Of a stretch of DNA of 64,000 nucleotides, positions 7,897 through 16,645 are shown one piece after another (within the stretch, counting starts at the first letter, position 1; each line of letters opens with the position of its first letter). Under the pieces are notes generated by a model, which did no database searches, was not told where the DNA came from, and was given only the letters and a program-made list of their open reading frames with translations. The position numbers and the translations under genes are program-made. The stretch comes from Virgibacillus proomii. Lineage in GTDB: Bacteria > Bacillota > Bacilli > Bacillales > Amphibacillaceae. The stretch is taken from the NCBI RefSeq assembly GCF_900162615.1, contig NZ_FUFN01000010.1:192149-256148 (forward strand), written 5' to 3'.

Positions 7897-8228
7897 TGCG
7901 TTGGATAGAGATAGCTCAAAGGAATGAAGTAAATGTTGAAGGAACAGTCCGTACAGCTCCTATCATTACTTCGGTGATAAAAAAAGAAATACCTTATGTG
8001 GAATACAGTGTAGATGACCAAAAGCTAAGACTGCACTACCCATTTAAGGTTAATGATGTGGTTAGAGTAGACTTTTCTAAACAAAAAGTATTTATTAATG
8101 AACAATTGCAAATGGAAACAATTGACCTCGTTTATGCTGATTTTTTCAGATTAAAACCTGGCTTAAATGAAATAAGCACAGTTCCAGCAATGCAATTGGA
8201 GGTTAAGTATACAGAGAGGTGGTTGTAG
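7896..8228 (+). CDS. Distal tail protein Dit, C-terminal part
   Basis: The 110-aa product from GTG 7896 reads EVNVEGTVRTAPIITSVIKK, VVRVDFSKQKVFIN, DFFRLKPGLNEIS and ends TERWL. These are the second-half signatures of Dit proteins (normally in one chain with the segment ending DPFKYG). Two readings are possible: dit was split by gain of the 7420-7896 gene and the halves reassemble, or the second half now serves as a separate adaptor. Confidence 0.65.
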   Translation: MRWIEIAQRNEVNVEGTVRTAPIITSVIKKEIPYVEYSVDDQKLRLHYPFKVNDVVRVDFSKQKVFINEQLQMETIDLVYADFFRLKPGLNEISTVPAMQLEVKYTERWL

Positions 8229-8230
8229 AA

Positions 8231-11200
8231 ATGAAAGAAAGAATTTTCATTTTTGATAAATACGATAAGCTATTAGCAATCACTCACAATTATGTTGAAG
8301 CAGTTTTTGAAGAGACGGTTGAAAAGCCCGTCTCTTTTACAATTACTTTTCCGATGTCTGATGATGATGCATCGTATTTAATTGGTGGTAACCAAGTTGC
8401 ATTTAAAGATTTAACAGGGAAATTCCGCTTGTTTACTATCCGTGAAGTCGATGATGTTGATGGAGAGTCCTCGGAAAAGATTGTCCAATGTATGCCTGCT
8501 ATGCAAGAATTAGCTGATGTGATGGTTGAAAACAATGCACTTGAAAGTGAATCAGCTGACGTTGTGTTAGGTGCTATTTTAAAAAAATCACGCTGGCTAG
8601 TCGGTAATGTAGCAGATTTAGGGTTAAACACAATAAGCTTTTCGTATCAAAATGCTTATATGTGTTTAGGGAAATTAACGGAGCTTTGGGGCGGTGAAAT
8701 CGTTGATCGTGTAGAAATAGCGGGGAATAAAATTGCCGGCCGTTATTTGGACATTGTACAACGAAAGGGCGCTGATACAGGGAAGCGCTTTGAAATGGAT
8801 AAAGATATAAAAAATATTACAAGAACCGTGCTCTACTATCCAAAGACAGCTTTATATGGGCATGGTAAATCCATACAATCAGAAAAAGAGGGCACCGGGA
8901 AGATTACGTTTCGTAATGTAGAGTGGATTAAGGAAAATGGCGATCCAACTAATAAACCCAAGGGCCAAGAATGGGTTGGTGATCCTGAGGCACTTGAGAA
9001 ACACGGTGTTCCCAATCACGAAACAGGGAAGCTGATGCACCGCTTTGGCTTATTTGAAGATAATGAAGAAGAAGATCCGGAAAGGTTACTAGCCAAAACA
9101 TGGCAGGCTGTCCAACATGAAAAAGACCCAAAGGTTCAATATGAAATGGACATCATTACATTTTATGGTATAGCAGATTATGAGCATGAACAGGTGTTTC
9201 TTGGTGATACAGGAATTGCTAGAGATAAAGACATGAAGCCAATGATTCTGATTGAAGCGCGAATTATGTCATGGGAATATGATATTGGTAATCCAAGAGA
9301 TGGAAGCCTGGTTTTAGGAAATATCTTGGACTTGGATCCAGATGATAGTGAAATCGAATGGGTAATTGACAAGGTGAAAGAAGGTAGCGGAAATTGGGAT
9401 GCTGGTGGTGGTCCCATTACGGATGAGAGATTTCCAGATATTGTCCCAGATGCTCCGCAGAATGTTTCAGCCATTGGCTTATTCAAAAAGATTATGCTGT
9501 CGTGGACATTTGAATCTACCTATATGATAGCAGCCTACGAGGTTTATGCTAGCCAAATGAACGGTTTTGTTCCAGACTCTACGAATTTAGTCTTTCGCGG
9601 GAAGGTAGGAGCTTACAATTTTGATGCCAATACAGATGAAAAGTGGTACTTCCGAGTGCGAGCCGTTAACACGCATGGTACAGCAAGCGAGTACTCTGAA
9701 CAGGTTAGCGCTTCAACTGTACAATTGGATTTGCCAGATATAGAGAATATTGTTCCCGATTTTATTGAATATGGAATCTATAAAGGTGAAGAATCTCCTA
9801 GTTCAAAAGATTATAAATATTGGCTGGATATAAGTAAAGAACCAAATATACTACGTCATTGGGATGAAGAAAGTGAAATATGGAAGCCGCTTGCTCCAGA
9901 ATACGCCGGCGATATTGGCGCTGTTTCTTTAGCCAATTATCATGAACAAGTTAATGAAATTATTGCAGATATAGCTGATAAAGCGGATCTTGAGTGGGTA
10001 AATGGACAACTAATATCTAAAGCGAATAAAGATGATATTTATACGATGGAGCAGTTGGATAATAAATTCGATAATGTTGTTTCCAAAACTACTTATGAAT
10101 CCGATAAACAAGGTATTATTACTGATTTAAGAGATCAAGAATCACGTATTACTCAAACTGAAAAAGACATTAAAACAAAAGTATCCAATACGCAGTATCA
10201 GCAAGATAAAAAAAGCTTGGAGACATCCATTAATGAAAACAAGTCTTCTATCGAGCAAAACGCGAAAGCAATTGTAAGCAAGGTTTCCAGTAGCCAATAT
10301 AAAGCAGATAAAGAAGGCATAATTAAAGATATCAAGGAAAACCAATCCAAAATTGAACAAAATGCTAATCGTATTAAAAGTAAAGTAGATGCTACGTATG
10401 TTCAAGGTGAGATTGGAAAGATTGAGGTTGGTGGAAGGAATTTATTACCAAAAACATCATCAAATTTTAAAAATGTCACATTTAATGATTGGGATAGGGT
10501 TTTAGGTGTATATGAAGGGATTACTGTAGGAGAAACATATACAGGTAGAGTATATTTAAAACCTCATAACTATCCTGTTAAATTAAATTTGGATTTTAGG
10601 ACATCGGACGATCTTGGTTATTCACAATATTTTTCTGCACCAGTACCTGTTGGGAAAGAAGGATATAGAACTGTAACTATGGTTGCTCCTAAACTAGCAA
10701 GCAGTAATGGAAAACCAATAACCAAAGTTAGATTATCGATTAGAAAAGATAAAAGAGAGTATAACGACGTCAAAGTTGACTATAAAGAAGAGAAACTCGA
10801 AAAAGGCAACAAAGCCACTGACTGGATGCCTGCTCCGGAAGACACCGAAGCAAAAATAGAAGCTGTCAAACAACACACTTCCGAAATCGAACAAACAGCC
10901 AAGGGAATAAAGCAAGAGGTAACAGCTCTTGAAACAGACTATTCTACATTTAAAAATCAAACGAATTCAACGATTAAACAGCATGCTGATCAAATAGCGT
11001 CAAAGGTAACCAAAACAGAATATAACGCGGATATAGGCGGACTTAGGGCTAAAGTGAGTAAAGCAGAATCAACTATTAAGCAAAATGCGGATAATATTTT
11101 GACCAAAGTAAATAAAAACGGTGTAGTATCTAGTATTAATCAATCTCCAGAACAGATTAAAATCAGTGCCAATCGAGTATCTATTGATGGTGATTTAGTT

Positions 11201-12109
11201 GTTAGAAATGGAAAAGTTTATATAAAAGATGGCGTAATTACAAACAAGCTTATTGCAGGAAATGCAAAGATAGATGGAGCTAAAATTGCTGATGCAACGA
11301 TTACAAGTGCAAAGATTTCTAACATTAGCGCTGATAAAATAAGGACTGGTATTTTAGATGCGTCTAAGGTGTCTATTAGAGTTAAAAATGGTATACAGGC
11401 TATACAAATTGATGATAAAGGCTTTGAGTCAATTGATAGTAAGGGAAATGTACGTATTCATATTGGCATACGTGATATTGCTGGCAAAGGACAGTCAGAT
11501 CCTAGTACAATAAGGTTTTTTAGTGGGAATGGTAGTAACGTAGCCAGTATAGGAATGAATGTAAATGATGATTTTATAATTGGTAGCCAAAATAGAAATG
11601 TTTCTATGTCCTTGTACTCTGGAAAATCAATGCTGTACTGGGCGAATTCACACAAATTTGCATTTAACAATGGACCAAATTCTAATTTTTGGCATATGAC
11701 GGCGTATAAAGATGCGGATGGGCATTGGCATCCACGTCTTTTTTCTGAGCGATACAACAGTGGATATGTAGGGATCAGTTCTCGTCCATTATGGCAAGTT
11801 TATAGTTCAAATATTAATGAAACCTCTACAAAAAAAGCAAAGACAAATATTAACCATTGTGATGTCAGCCAATCCTATAGAGTGTTACAAAATATGGATA
11901 TCAAAAGATATAATGGACTAAATTGCAAGGGAGAAGCTGATTCAAATGAAAAATATGGAGTCATTGCTGAGGAAGCCCCAATCGAAATATTAGATGTATC
12001 AGGAAATGCTGTTAATTTATATTCAATGATTTCACATGTTGCTAATGTTGTTAAAGATTTAATTAACCGCATTGATAATTTAGAAAAAACAGTTAAAGGG
12101 TGGTCTTAA
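8231..12109 (+). CDS. Tail spike / receptor-binding protein with FnIII and S74 chaperone domains
   Basis: The likely start is ATG 8231 after AGAGAGGTGG (frame-start GTG 8219 overlaps the previous gene), giving 1292 residues. The N-terminal part (about 1-385) is the siphovirus tail hub/endopeptidase-like region (KERIFIFDKYDKLLAI, FRLFTIREVDD). A fibronectin type III domain is near 405-500 (PDAPQNVSAIGLFKKIMLSW). Heptad-rich segments lie near 575-730 and again near 870-980, around a beta domain opening GGRNLLP (about 734-870). The last 95 residues (STKKAKTN, EKYGVIAEEAP, terminal coiled coil) are a peptidase S74 intramolecular chaperone, which folds trimeric spikes and cleaves itself off. It would determine host-surface specificity. 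Confidence 0.85.
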   Translation: MKERIFIFDKYDKLLAITHNYVEAVFEETVEKPVSFTITFPMSDDDASYLIGGNQVAFKDLTGKFRLFTIREVDDVDGESSEKIVQCMPAMQELADVMVENNALESESADVVLGAILKKSRWLVGNVADLGLNTISFSYQNAYMCLGKLTELWGGEIVDRVEIAGNKIAGRYLDIVQRKGADTGKRFEMDKDIKNITRTVLYYPKTALYGHGKSIQSEKEGTGKITFRNVEWIKENGDPTNKPKGQEWVGDPEALEKHGVPNHETGKLMHRFGLFEDNEEEDPERLLAKTWQAVQHEKDPKVQYEMDIITFYGIADYEHEQVFLGDTGIARDKDMKPMILIEARIMSWEYDIGNPRDGSLVLGNILDLDPDDSEIEWVIDKVKEGSGNWDAGGGPITDERFPDIVPDAPQNVSAIGLFKKIMLSWTFESTYMIAAYEVYASQMNGFVPDSTNLVFRGKVGAYNFDANTDEKWYFRVRAVNTHGTASEYSEQVSASTVQLDLPDIENIVPDFIEYGIYKGEESPSSKDYKYWLDISKEPNILRHWDEESEIWKPLAPEYAGDIGAVSLANYHEQVNEIIADIADKADLEWVNGQLISKANKDDIYTMEQLDNKFDNVVSKTTYESDKQGIITDLRDQESRITQTEKDIKTKVSNTQYQQDKKSLETSINENKSSIEQNAKAIVSKVSSSQYKADKEGIIKDIKENQSKIEQNANRIKSKVDATYVQGEIGKIEVGGRNLLPKTSSNFKNVTFNDWDRVLGVYEGITVGETYTGRVYLKPHNYPVKLNLDFRTSDDLGYSQYFSAPVPVGKEGYRTVTMVAPKLASSNGKPITKVRLSIRKDKREYNDVKVDYKEEKLEKGNKATDWMPAPEDTEAKIEAVKQHTSEIEQTAKGIKQEVTALETDYSTFKNQTNSTIKQHADQIASKVTKTEYNADIGGLRAKVSKAESTIKQNADNILTKVNKNGVVSSINQSPEQIKISANRVSIDGDLVVRNGKVYIKDGVITNKLIAGNAKIDGAKIADATITSAKISNISADKIRTGILDASKVSIRVKNGIQAIQIDDKGFESIDSKGNVRIHIGIRDIAGKGQSDPSTIRFFSGNGSNVASIGMNVNDDFIIGSQNRNVSMSLYSGKSMLYWANSHKFAFNNGPNSNFWHMTAYKDADGHWHPRLFSERYNSGYVGISSRPLWQVYSSNINETSTKKAKTNINHCDVSQSYRVLQNMDIKRYNGLNCKGEADSNEKYGVIAEEAPIEILDVSGNAVNLYSMISHVANVVKDLINRIDNLEKTVKGWS

Positions 12110-12265
12110 ATGGAACAGGAAGTTAATTTGCAGTATGTCGTTAATTCATTATCTAATCAAGTATCTCAACTTTCAAGGGAAAAAGCTTATCATGAGGCAA
12201 TTATTGCAGCACAGCAGGAAGAAATTTTAGAGTTAAAAGGAGAGAAGGAAGAAGTCTCCGAGTAG
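12110..12265 (+). CDS. 51-aa coiled-coil protein of the tail locus
   Basis: ATG 12110 overlaps the spike's stop codon (TAAATG), so it is probably translationally coupled. The peptide (MEQEVNLQYVVNSLSNQV then QLSREKAYHEAIIAAQQEEI) is an amphipathic acidic helix. Small genes of this kind often sit between phage tail-fibre and holin genes. No function is assigned. Confidence 0.6.
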   Translation: MEQEVNLQYVVNSLSNQVSQLSREKAYHEAIIAAQQEEILELKGEKEEVSE

Positions 12266-12270
12266 ACGTT

Positions 12271-12590
12271 ATTATCCCGCATATAAGGTGCCGTAAGATT
12301 CCCACTAGATAATAAGAAGAAGTCTATGCGGGAGATAACTGCACCTAAAGCCCGATTCGTTCGGATCGGCAAGACAAGGAAAGCTGCGTAGCGACGCACC
12401 CCGGTTTTTAAAGGATGTCAATCACAAGGGCGTTGCAATAGGACGAGAAACTTCGGAAGCGACACATAGCGGTGTTTCAAGGACGCCCGAGATTCTAGCC
12501 TCTGTTCTACTTCTATCAGTAAGGGATGAAGGAAAATCCCAACCCTACTGGAAGTTCAAACTGAAAAGATAGAATATTATTAATAGTAGA
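12271..12590. repeat. Dispersed hairpin repeat, copy B (long form)
   Basis: It begins TATCCCGCATATAAGGTGCC and the first hairpin closes at GCACCTAAAGCCCGATTCG. It continues with the long-form middle (AAGCTGCGTAGCGACGCA, TTTCAAGGACGCCCGAGATT) and ends CCTACTGGAAGTTCA. It interrupts the tail operon just before the lysis genes. Confidence 0.8.
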
Positions 12591-12716
12591 AAGACGGGGA
12601 TTTCAATAGTATAAAATTAAAGCAACAGGATGATTTAGATTGTAAAAATTAGGGTTTAAGTTTAAGCGACTAGGCAAACGTCTAGTTTTCTTTATGTCAA
12701 AACCAAGGAGGTAAAT
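12591..12716 (+). promoter_or_regulatory. Leader of lysis genes
   Basis: The stretch between the repeat and xhlA has a small hairpin (ACTAG 12672-12676 with CTAGT, followed by TTTCTTT) and a GGTTTAAGTTTAAGCGACTAGGC segment. This resembles GTTTAAGCGCAACC...GACTAGGC at 3560-3595 ahead of the tail-tube gene. The shared elements may be binding sites for the same regulator. This is inference. Confidence 0.3.
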
Positions 12717-12998
12717 ATGATTGAGAGAGAACAATGGTATACAAATAAAGAATTATGGGAGCAATTAAACTCCTTGCGTGCTGACTTTAAGGACTTCCGT
12801 CATGAAATGCAAGAAACGAGAAATGTTATTAGAAAGTACAATGGGTTGCGTGAAGAACTAGGGGTAGTGAAGGAAAAGGTTGAGCGTATAGAGGCGAAAA
12901 CGGAAGGTAAAAAAACAGTATTAGAAGCTGTCCGCCTATGGGGGGGATGGCTTTTTGCCTTTCTTACACTAATAATTTTAATGATTCAACACTTTTAA
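12717..12998 (+). CDS. xhlA: Haemolysin XhlA-family protein
   Basis: The 93-aa protein has an N-terminal coiled coil (about residues 10-65) and one C-terminal membrane segment (WGGWLFAFLTLIILMIQHF), the layout of XhlA from PBSX-type elements, where it works with the holin and amidase in lysis. A good SD (CCAAGGAGG) precedes ATG 12717. The holin and amidase follow directly. Confidence 0.85.
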   Translation: MIEREQWYTNKELWEQLNSLRADFKDFRHEMQETRNVIRKYNGLREELGVVKEKVERIEAKTEGKKTVLEAVRLWGGWLFAFLTLIILMIQHF

Positions 12999-13016
12999 TG
13001 AAAGGAGGTGTGGAGA

Positions 13017-13241
13017 ATGGATAAAGGAACGATAGTAAGAACAGTTCTTTTAGGAGTAACTTGGCTGAATATTTTACTAGTCAATTATAATTTGCAGCCT
13101 GTTCCAGTGTTAGATGAGGAGTCCATTGCATATGGACTAACTTTTCTGGCATCGGTATGGGCCTGGTTTAAAAATAACTATATTACTTTAAGAGGAAAGC
13201 AGCAAAAAGAAGTACTGGAAAAATCAAATCTAATGAAGTAA
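13017..13241 (+). CDS. Phage holin
   Basis: ATG 13017 follows AAAGGAGG with correct spacing; a GTG at 13008 inside the SD region is not the start. The 74-aa product begins MDKGTIVRTVLLGVTWLNIL, has two membrane segments separated by a short acidic turn (VLDEESIAYG) and a basic tail. It matches the SPP1-type holin family. It would permeabilise the membrane so that the amidase can reach the wall and the tail particles be released. Confidence 0.85.
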   Translation: MDKGTIVRTVLLGVTWLNILLVNYNLQPVPVLDEESIAYGLTFLASVWAWFKNNYITLRGKQQKEVLEKSNLMK

Positions 13242-13305
13242 AAAAACGGTTAGTCCATACGGGCAAGCTGTTTTTTTATATAAAAATTAAAAGGAGTGAT
13301 TTACA

Positions 13306-14229
13306 ATGGCAAAAATAGCTATTGGGGCTGGACATGGAATAAATACACCGGGTAAAAGGAGTCCGGAAGGAGAAAGGGAGTGGTCATTCAATAATAAAGT
13401 AGTTTCTGCAGCAATAAAGTATTTAAATGGGTATACAAATGTATCTGTTATTCGTTTGGATGATTCAACCGGAGCAACCGATGTTCCTTTAACAACTAGG
13501 ACAAATAAAGCAAATAATGCAAATGCTGATATTTTAATATCCTATCATCATAATGCGAATACAGGAAATTGGGGTTCTTGGACAGGAACCGAGACCTATT
13601 ATTATCCGGGTTCATCTACTGGATTAGCTTTGGCAAGAGCCATTCATCCTAGCATTGTTGGTGCAATGGGCTTACGCGATCGTGGAATTAAATCAGCTAA
13701 TCTTCATATGGTACGAGAGTCTAGAATGCCAGCAATTTTAATTGAAGGGGGCTTTATGGATTCTACGATTGATATTGTAAAAATGCGTAATAATTCAGTA
13801 ATGGATAAGACTGGAAAATCATTAGCAGGCGCTATAGCTTCCTATTTAGGATTGCAAGAAGAAGGGAGCGGTGGAAACACCTATACAGTCAAACCTGGAG
13901 ACACATTATGGGGAATTGCTCAAGCCCATAACATGTCTGTTAATGAATTAAAGAGATTGAATAATCTCTCTGATGACACTATTTATCCTGGCCAAGTGCT
14001 GATCGTTAACGGTTCTGCTTCTAGTGGTACAGGGTATGTGGAAGTTATAACTTCAAGTCTTTGGGTATATGACGCACCGGATTGGAATGCGAAACACTCC
14101 ATTGTAAATCAAGGAGAAGTATTTACAGTATTAGACGACTTGCAAGTAAATGGATCTAAAATGTATAAATTAAAATCAGGTTTATATATTACTGGAAATT
14201 CCCAATATGTAAGGTATTTTTCCGGGTAA
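13306..14229 (+). CDS. N-acetylmuramoyl-L-alanine amidase with LysM domain (endolysin)
   Basis: The 307-aa endolysin has an Amidase_3 catalytic domain (about residues 1-180) with zinc ligands visible in GAGHG, near Glu in PEGEREWSF and in SYHHNAN, and the catalytic Glu in ILIEGGFMD. One LysM wall-binding repeat follows (about 191-237, TYTVKPGDTLWGIAQAHNMS), then an SH3-like end (GYVEVITSSLWVYDAP). It cleaves the bond between N-acetylmuramate and L-alanine. An SD (AAAAGGAG) precedes ATG 13306. It is the last gene of the tail/lysis operon. Confidence 0.92.
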   Translation: MAKIAIGAGHGINTPGKRSPEGEREWSFNNKVVSAAIKYLNGYTNVSVIRLDDSTGATDVPLTTRTNKANNANADILISYHHNANTGNWGSWTGTETYYYPGSSTGLALARAIHPSIVGAMGLRDRGIKSANLHMVRESRMPAILIEGGFMDSTIDIVKMRNNSVMDKTGKSLAGAIASYLGLQEEGSGGNTYTVKPGDTLWGIAQAHNMSVNELKRLNNLSDDTIYPGQVLIVNGSASSGTGYVEVITSSLWVYDAPDWNAKHSIVNQGEVFTVLDDLQVNGSKMYKLKSGLYITGNSQYVRYFSG

Positions 14230-14286
14230 TATAATTTAGTTCTACACAAGATGCAGAATAAGGAGTTCAGATGAACTAAAATGAAT

Positions 14287-14337
14287 CAGCGACATTGTTG
14301 GTATACGTAAAAGCCAATTTGTCGCTGTCTATTTTTT
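14287..14337 (+). terminator. Terminator of the tail/lysis locus
   Basis: CAGCGACA (14287-14294) pairs with TGTCGCTG (14320-14327), with inner CCAA/TTGG pairing, followed by TCTATTTTTTG. Confidence 0.8.
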
Positions 14338-14439
14338 GTTATATATTGTGATAGTTAGTGTTAAGATTTCAAGTGAAACCTCAAATTGATATTTTTATAC
14401 TATTATACTATAGAAAGTAAACGTTATGGTTTATAGTAT

Positions 14440-14491
14440 AAGAAAAACTATAGCTTTCGCTAAAGACTTGCGACAAGCCAAGTTTTTCTAA
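14440..14491 (-). terminator. Terminator of fabI
   Basis: Read leftward, AGAAAAACTTGGCTTG pairs with an AAAGCTATAGTTTTTCTT arm and ends in a T-run. A second, weaker inverted repeat (TTATACTATA with TATAGTATAA, 14403-14441) lies beside it. Similar AAAAACTATA...GCCAGTTTTTT hairpins recur at 16646-16706. Confidence 0.65.
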
Positions 14492-14534
14492 AAACACTAA
14501 CTGTGAATTTCTAAAACTAAAATTATAAAAATAG

Positions 14535-15311
14535 TTACCCGCCAATAATATGATATCCAGCGTCGACATGAAGTACTTCCCCTGTGATACCCCGTGATAA
14601 CTCACTCATAAAGAACATAGTTGCATCACCCACTTGGTCTTGGTCGACATTTTTTCGCAGTGGCGCTTTTTCCTCAATAAGATTTAATGTTTTACTGAAT
14701 CCAGAAACTCCCTTTGCAGATAGTGTACGAATAGGACCGGCAGAAATAGCGTTAACACGGATTCCGTATTTACCCATATCCTCAGCAAGATAACGAACAC
14801 TTGCTTCGAGTGAGGCTTTAGCAACACCCATAATATTATAATTTGGAATAACTCGTTCTGCTCCAAGGTATGTTTGTGTTACTATGCTTCCGCCTTCTGT
14901 CATCAGAGTTTTTGCTGCTTTTGTTACAGCGACTAATGAGAATGCACTAATTTCATGAGCCAATAAGAATCCTTCCCTAGATGTATCTGTATATTCCCCT
15001 TTTAGCTCTTCCCGATTAGCAAAGGCAATCGAATGAACAACACCATGAATGATCCCTATTTTTTCTTTAATTGTGGAAAAAGCTTCGTTAATACTTTCGT
15101 CACTTGCTACATCGCAGGGGACGATTAACTGTGCATCTATTTCATTTTGTTCTAATAGCTTTGTTAGTTTTTTATAAGAACGCTCTTGTCTATATGTGAA
15201 AATTAAGTTTGCTCCAGCTCTATGTAATGAAGAAGTTATTCCCCAAGCGATACTTCGTTCACTTGCAACACCCATAACTACAATATTTTTTCCTTCTAAT
15301 AAGTTACTCAT
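14535..15311 (-). CDS. fabI: Enoyl-[acyl-carrier-protein] reductase (NADH), FabI
   Basis: The start is ATG 15311 with TGGAGGT upstream (MSNLLEGKNIVVMGVAS); the frame's upstream codons are not used. The 258-aa SDR enzyme reduces enoyl-ACP in fatty-acid elongation. It has the FabI-type nucleotide motif VMGVASERSIAWGI, the catalytic Tyr/Lys in NYNIMGVAKASLEAS, and RVNAISAGPIRTLSAKG. It is monocistronic between two terminators. Confidence 0.95.
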   Translation of the reverse strand: MSNLLEGKNIVVMGVASERSIAWGITSSLHRAGANLIFTYRQERSYKKLTKLLEQNEIDAQLIVPCDVASDESINEAFSTIKEKIGIIHGVVHSIAFANREELKGEYTDTSREGFLLAHEISAFSLVAVTKAAKTLMTEGGSIVTQTYLGAERVIPNYNIMGVAKASLEASVRYLAEDMGKYGIRVNAISAGPIRTLSAKGVSGFSKTLNLIEEKAPLRKNVDQDQVGDATMFFMSELSRGITGEVLHVDAGYHIIGG

Positions 15312-15384
15312 TAACGTACCTCCATTATTGCTTCTTTTGTACATTATAACTTAACTTGCATTTTGAAAGAAAGCAATATTCGTT

Positions 15385-15540
15385 TTATCTCGGATCTAAG
15401 GCATCGTACATCGTAAGACTCGGTGTGTTTTTTACGGTCAATACTAAATATCTTGATCGTTCTCTATTAGTATCTACAACCGCAACAGCAATTTTTTCCT
15501 TTGAGATGTCTATACCCACATATTTTGTGATACCATCCAT
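15385..15540 (-). pseudogene. IS110-family transposase, N-terminal fragment
   Basis: From ATG 15540 (SD AAAGGAGCC) the frame reads MDGITKYVGIDISKEKIAVA, the first DEDD-domain motif (GIDISK) of IS110/IS1111 transposases, which normally exceed 350 residues. After about 20 more family-like residues it runs into unrelated sequence (TPSLTMYDALDPR), so only the extreme N-terminus remains. Confidence 0.7.
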
Positions 15541-15725
15541 ATTAACGGCTCCTTTGTAGCTCTGATTTAGTTTCTTTGGAAATAGTATCGCCAAGTTAAC
15601 CTATGAAATTACATTTCAGGGTCATTTTTGTTCATAATAACTTATTAAATCCCTATTAAAAAGAAGGAGAAAAGCTTATTCTAACAGGTTTTTTCTAAGA
15701 AATTTTAAAAAAATATAATTTACCC

Positions 15726-15754
15726 TTTACAAACGTTGCAGAACTAGGTATAAT
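15726..15754 (+). promoter_or_regulatory. Promoter of the tRNA cluster
   Basis: TTTACA (15726-15731), a 17-base spacer and TATAAT (15749-15754) lie about 65 bases before the first tRNA. Confidence 0.8.
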
Positions 15755-15820
15755 GAAATTCGTCGGTTTCGACAAACGTTACATAGAAGGCTTGAGATCG
15801 ACAAATGATAATTGATGCAT

Positions 15821-15895
15821 GGCCCGTTGGTCAAGCGGTTAAGACACCGCCCTTTCACGGCGGTAACACGGGTTCGAATCCCGTACGGGTCACCA
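15821..15895 (+). tRNA. tRNA-Glu (TTC)
   Basis: Full cloverleaf. Anticodon loop CTTTCAC on a CCGCC/GGCGG stem gives anticodon TTC. T-arm GGTTCGAATCC and an encoded CCA are present. Confidence 0.95.
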
Positions 15896-15898
15896 TTA

Positions 15899-15971
15899 GG
15901 AGGATTAGCTCAGCTGGGAGAGCACTTGCCTTACAAGCAAGGGGTCACAGGTTCGAGCCCTGTATCCTCCA
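15899..15971 (+). tRNA. tRNA-Val (TAC)
   Basis: Acceptor GGAGGAT/ATCCTCC. Anticodon loop CTTACAA on CTTGC/GCAAG gives TAC. The 3' CCA is not encoded (A then TCA). Confidence 0.95.
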
Positions 15972-15977
15972 TCATTT

Positions 15978-16053
<76 letters not shown>

Positions 16054-16097
16054 TTTTAAAAATCAGTGAATAAACAATAAATTATTGTAAATAATAT

Positions 16098-16182
16098 GGA
16101 GGGGTAGCGAAGTGGCTAAACGCGGCGGACTGTAAATCCGCTCCCTCAGGGTTCGGGAGTTCGAATCTCTCCCCCTCCACCA
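16098..16182 (+). tRNA. tRNA-Tyr (GTA)
   Basis: Acceptor GGAGGGG/CCCCTCC. Anticodon loop CTGTAAA on GCGGA/TCCGC gives GTA. The long variable arm typical of bacterial tRNA-Tyr and an encoded CCA are present. Confidence 0.95.
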
Positions 16183-16194
16183 TTTTTTATTTGT

Positions 16195-16269
16195 TGGGCC
16201 ATAGCCAAGCGGTAAGGCATCGGGTTTTGATCCCGTGTACCCTAGGTTCGAATCCTAGTGGCCCAGCCA
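16195..16269 (+). tRNA. tRNA-Gln (TTG)
   Basis: Acceptor TGGGCC/GGCCCA. Anticodon loop with TTG on CGGG/CCCG. CCA is encoded. Confidence 0.95.
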
Positions 16270-16439
16270 TTTTTTTGTTTTATTTTAGACAAGCTTTTAC
16301 ATATATTTCGTGAATAACGAGCATTGCATCTGCCGAATAACCTGCGAGTAACCCCGATGCACTTAGCATCTATCAAAAGGCGAGAAGAAGCAGGGGTCAG
16401 CCAACAGAACAAAACCATTAAATCAACTGATAAATATTT

Positions 16440-16515
16440 GAGCCATTAGCTCAGTCGGTAGAGCATCTGACTTTTAATCAGAGGGTCGGAGGTTCGAATC
16501 CTCCATGGCTCACCA
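16440..16515 (+). tRNA. tRNA-Lys (TTT)
   Basis: Acceptor GAGCCAT/ATGGCTC. Anticodon loop CTTTTAA on CTGA/TCAG gives TTT. CCA is encoded. About 170 bases of spacer without a recognised feature separate it from tRNA-Gln. Confidence 0.95.
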
Positions 16516-16551
16516 CTTTAATTATGCTATAATAAATAATGCAAATACTTG

Positions 16552-16600
16552 ATAAACAAGGTCGTATGAACAGTAAGTAGCCTTGTTTATTTTCATTTCA
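16552..16600 (+). terminator. Terminator of the tRNA cluster
   Basis: ATAAACAAGG (16552-16561) pairs with CCTTGTTTAT (16581-16590), followed by TTTCATTTC. Confidence 0.7.
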
Positions 16601-16645
16601 TAGTGATTTAAAAGTCGTGGAAAAAATTAGAAGTATCCAAGTAAT

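Noticed and set aside
1313..14337. Calling this an intact prophage
   Set aside because: Integrase, replication, terminase, portal and capsid genes are all missing, and no att-like direct repeats were seen at the edges.
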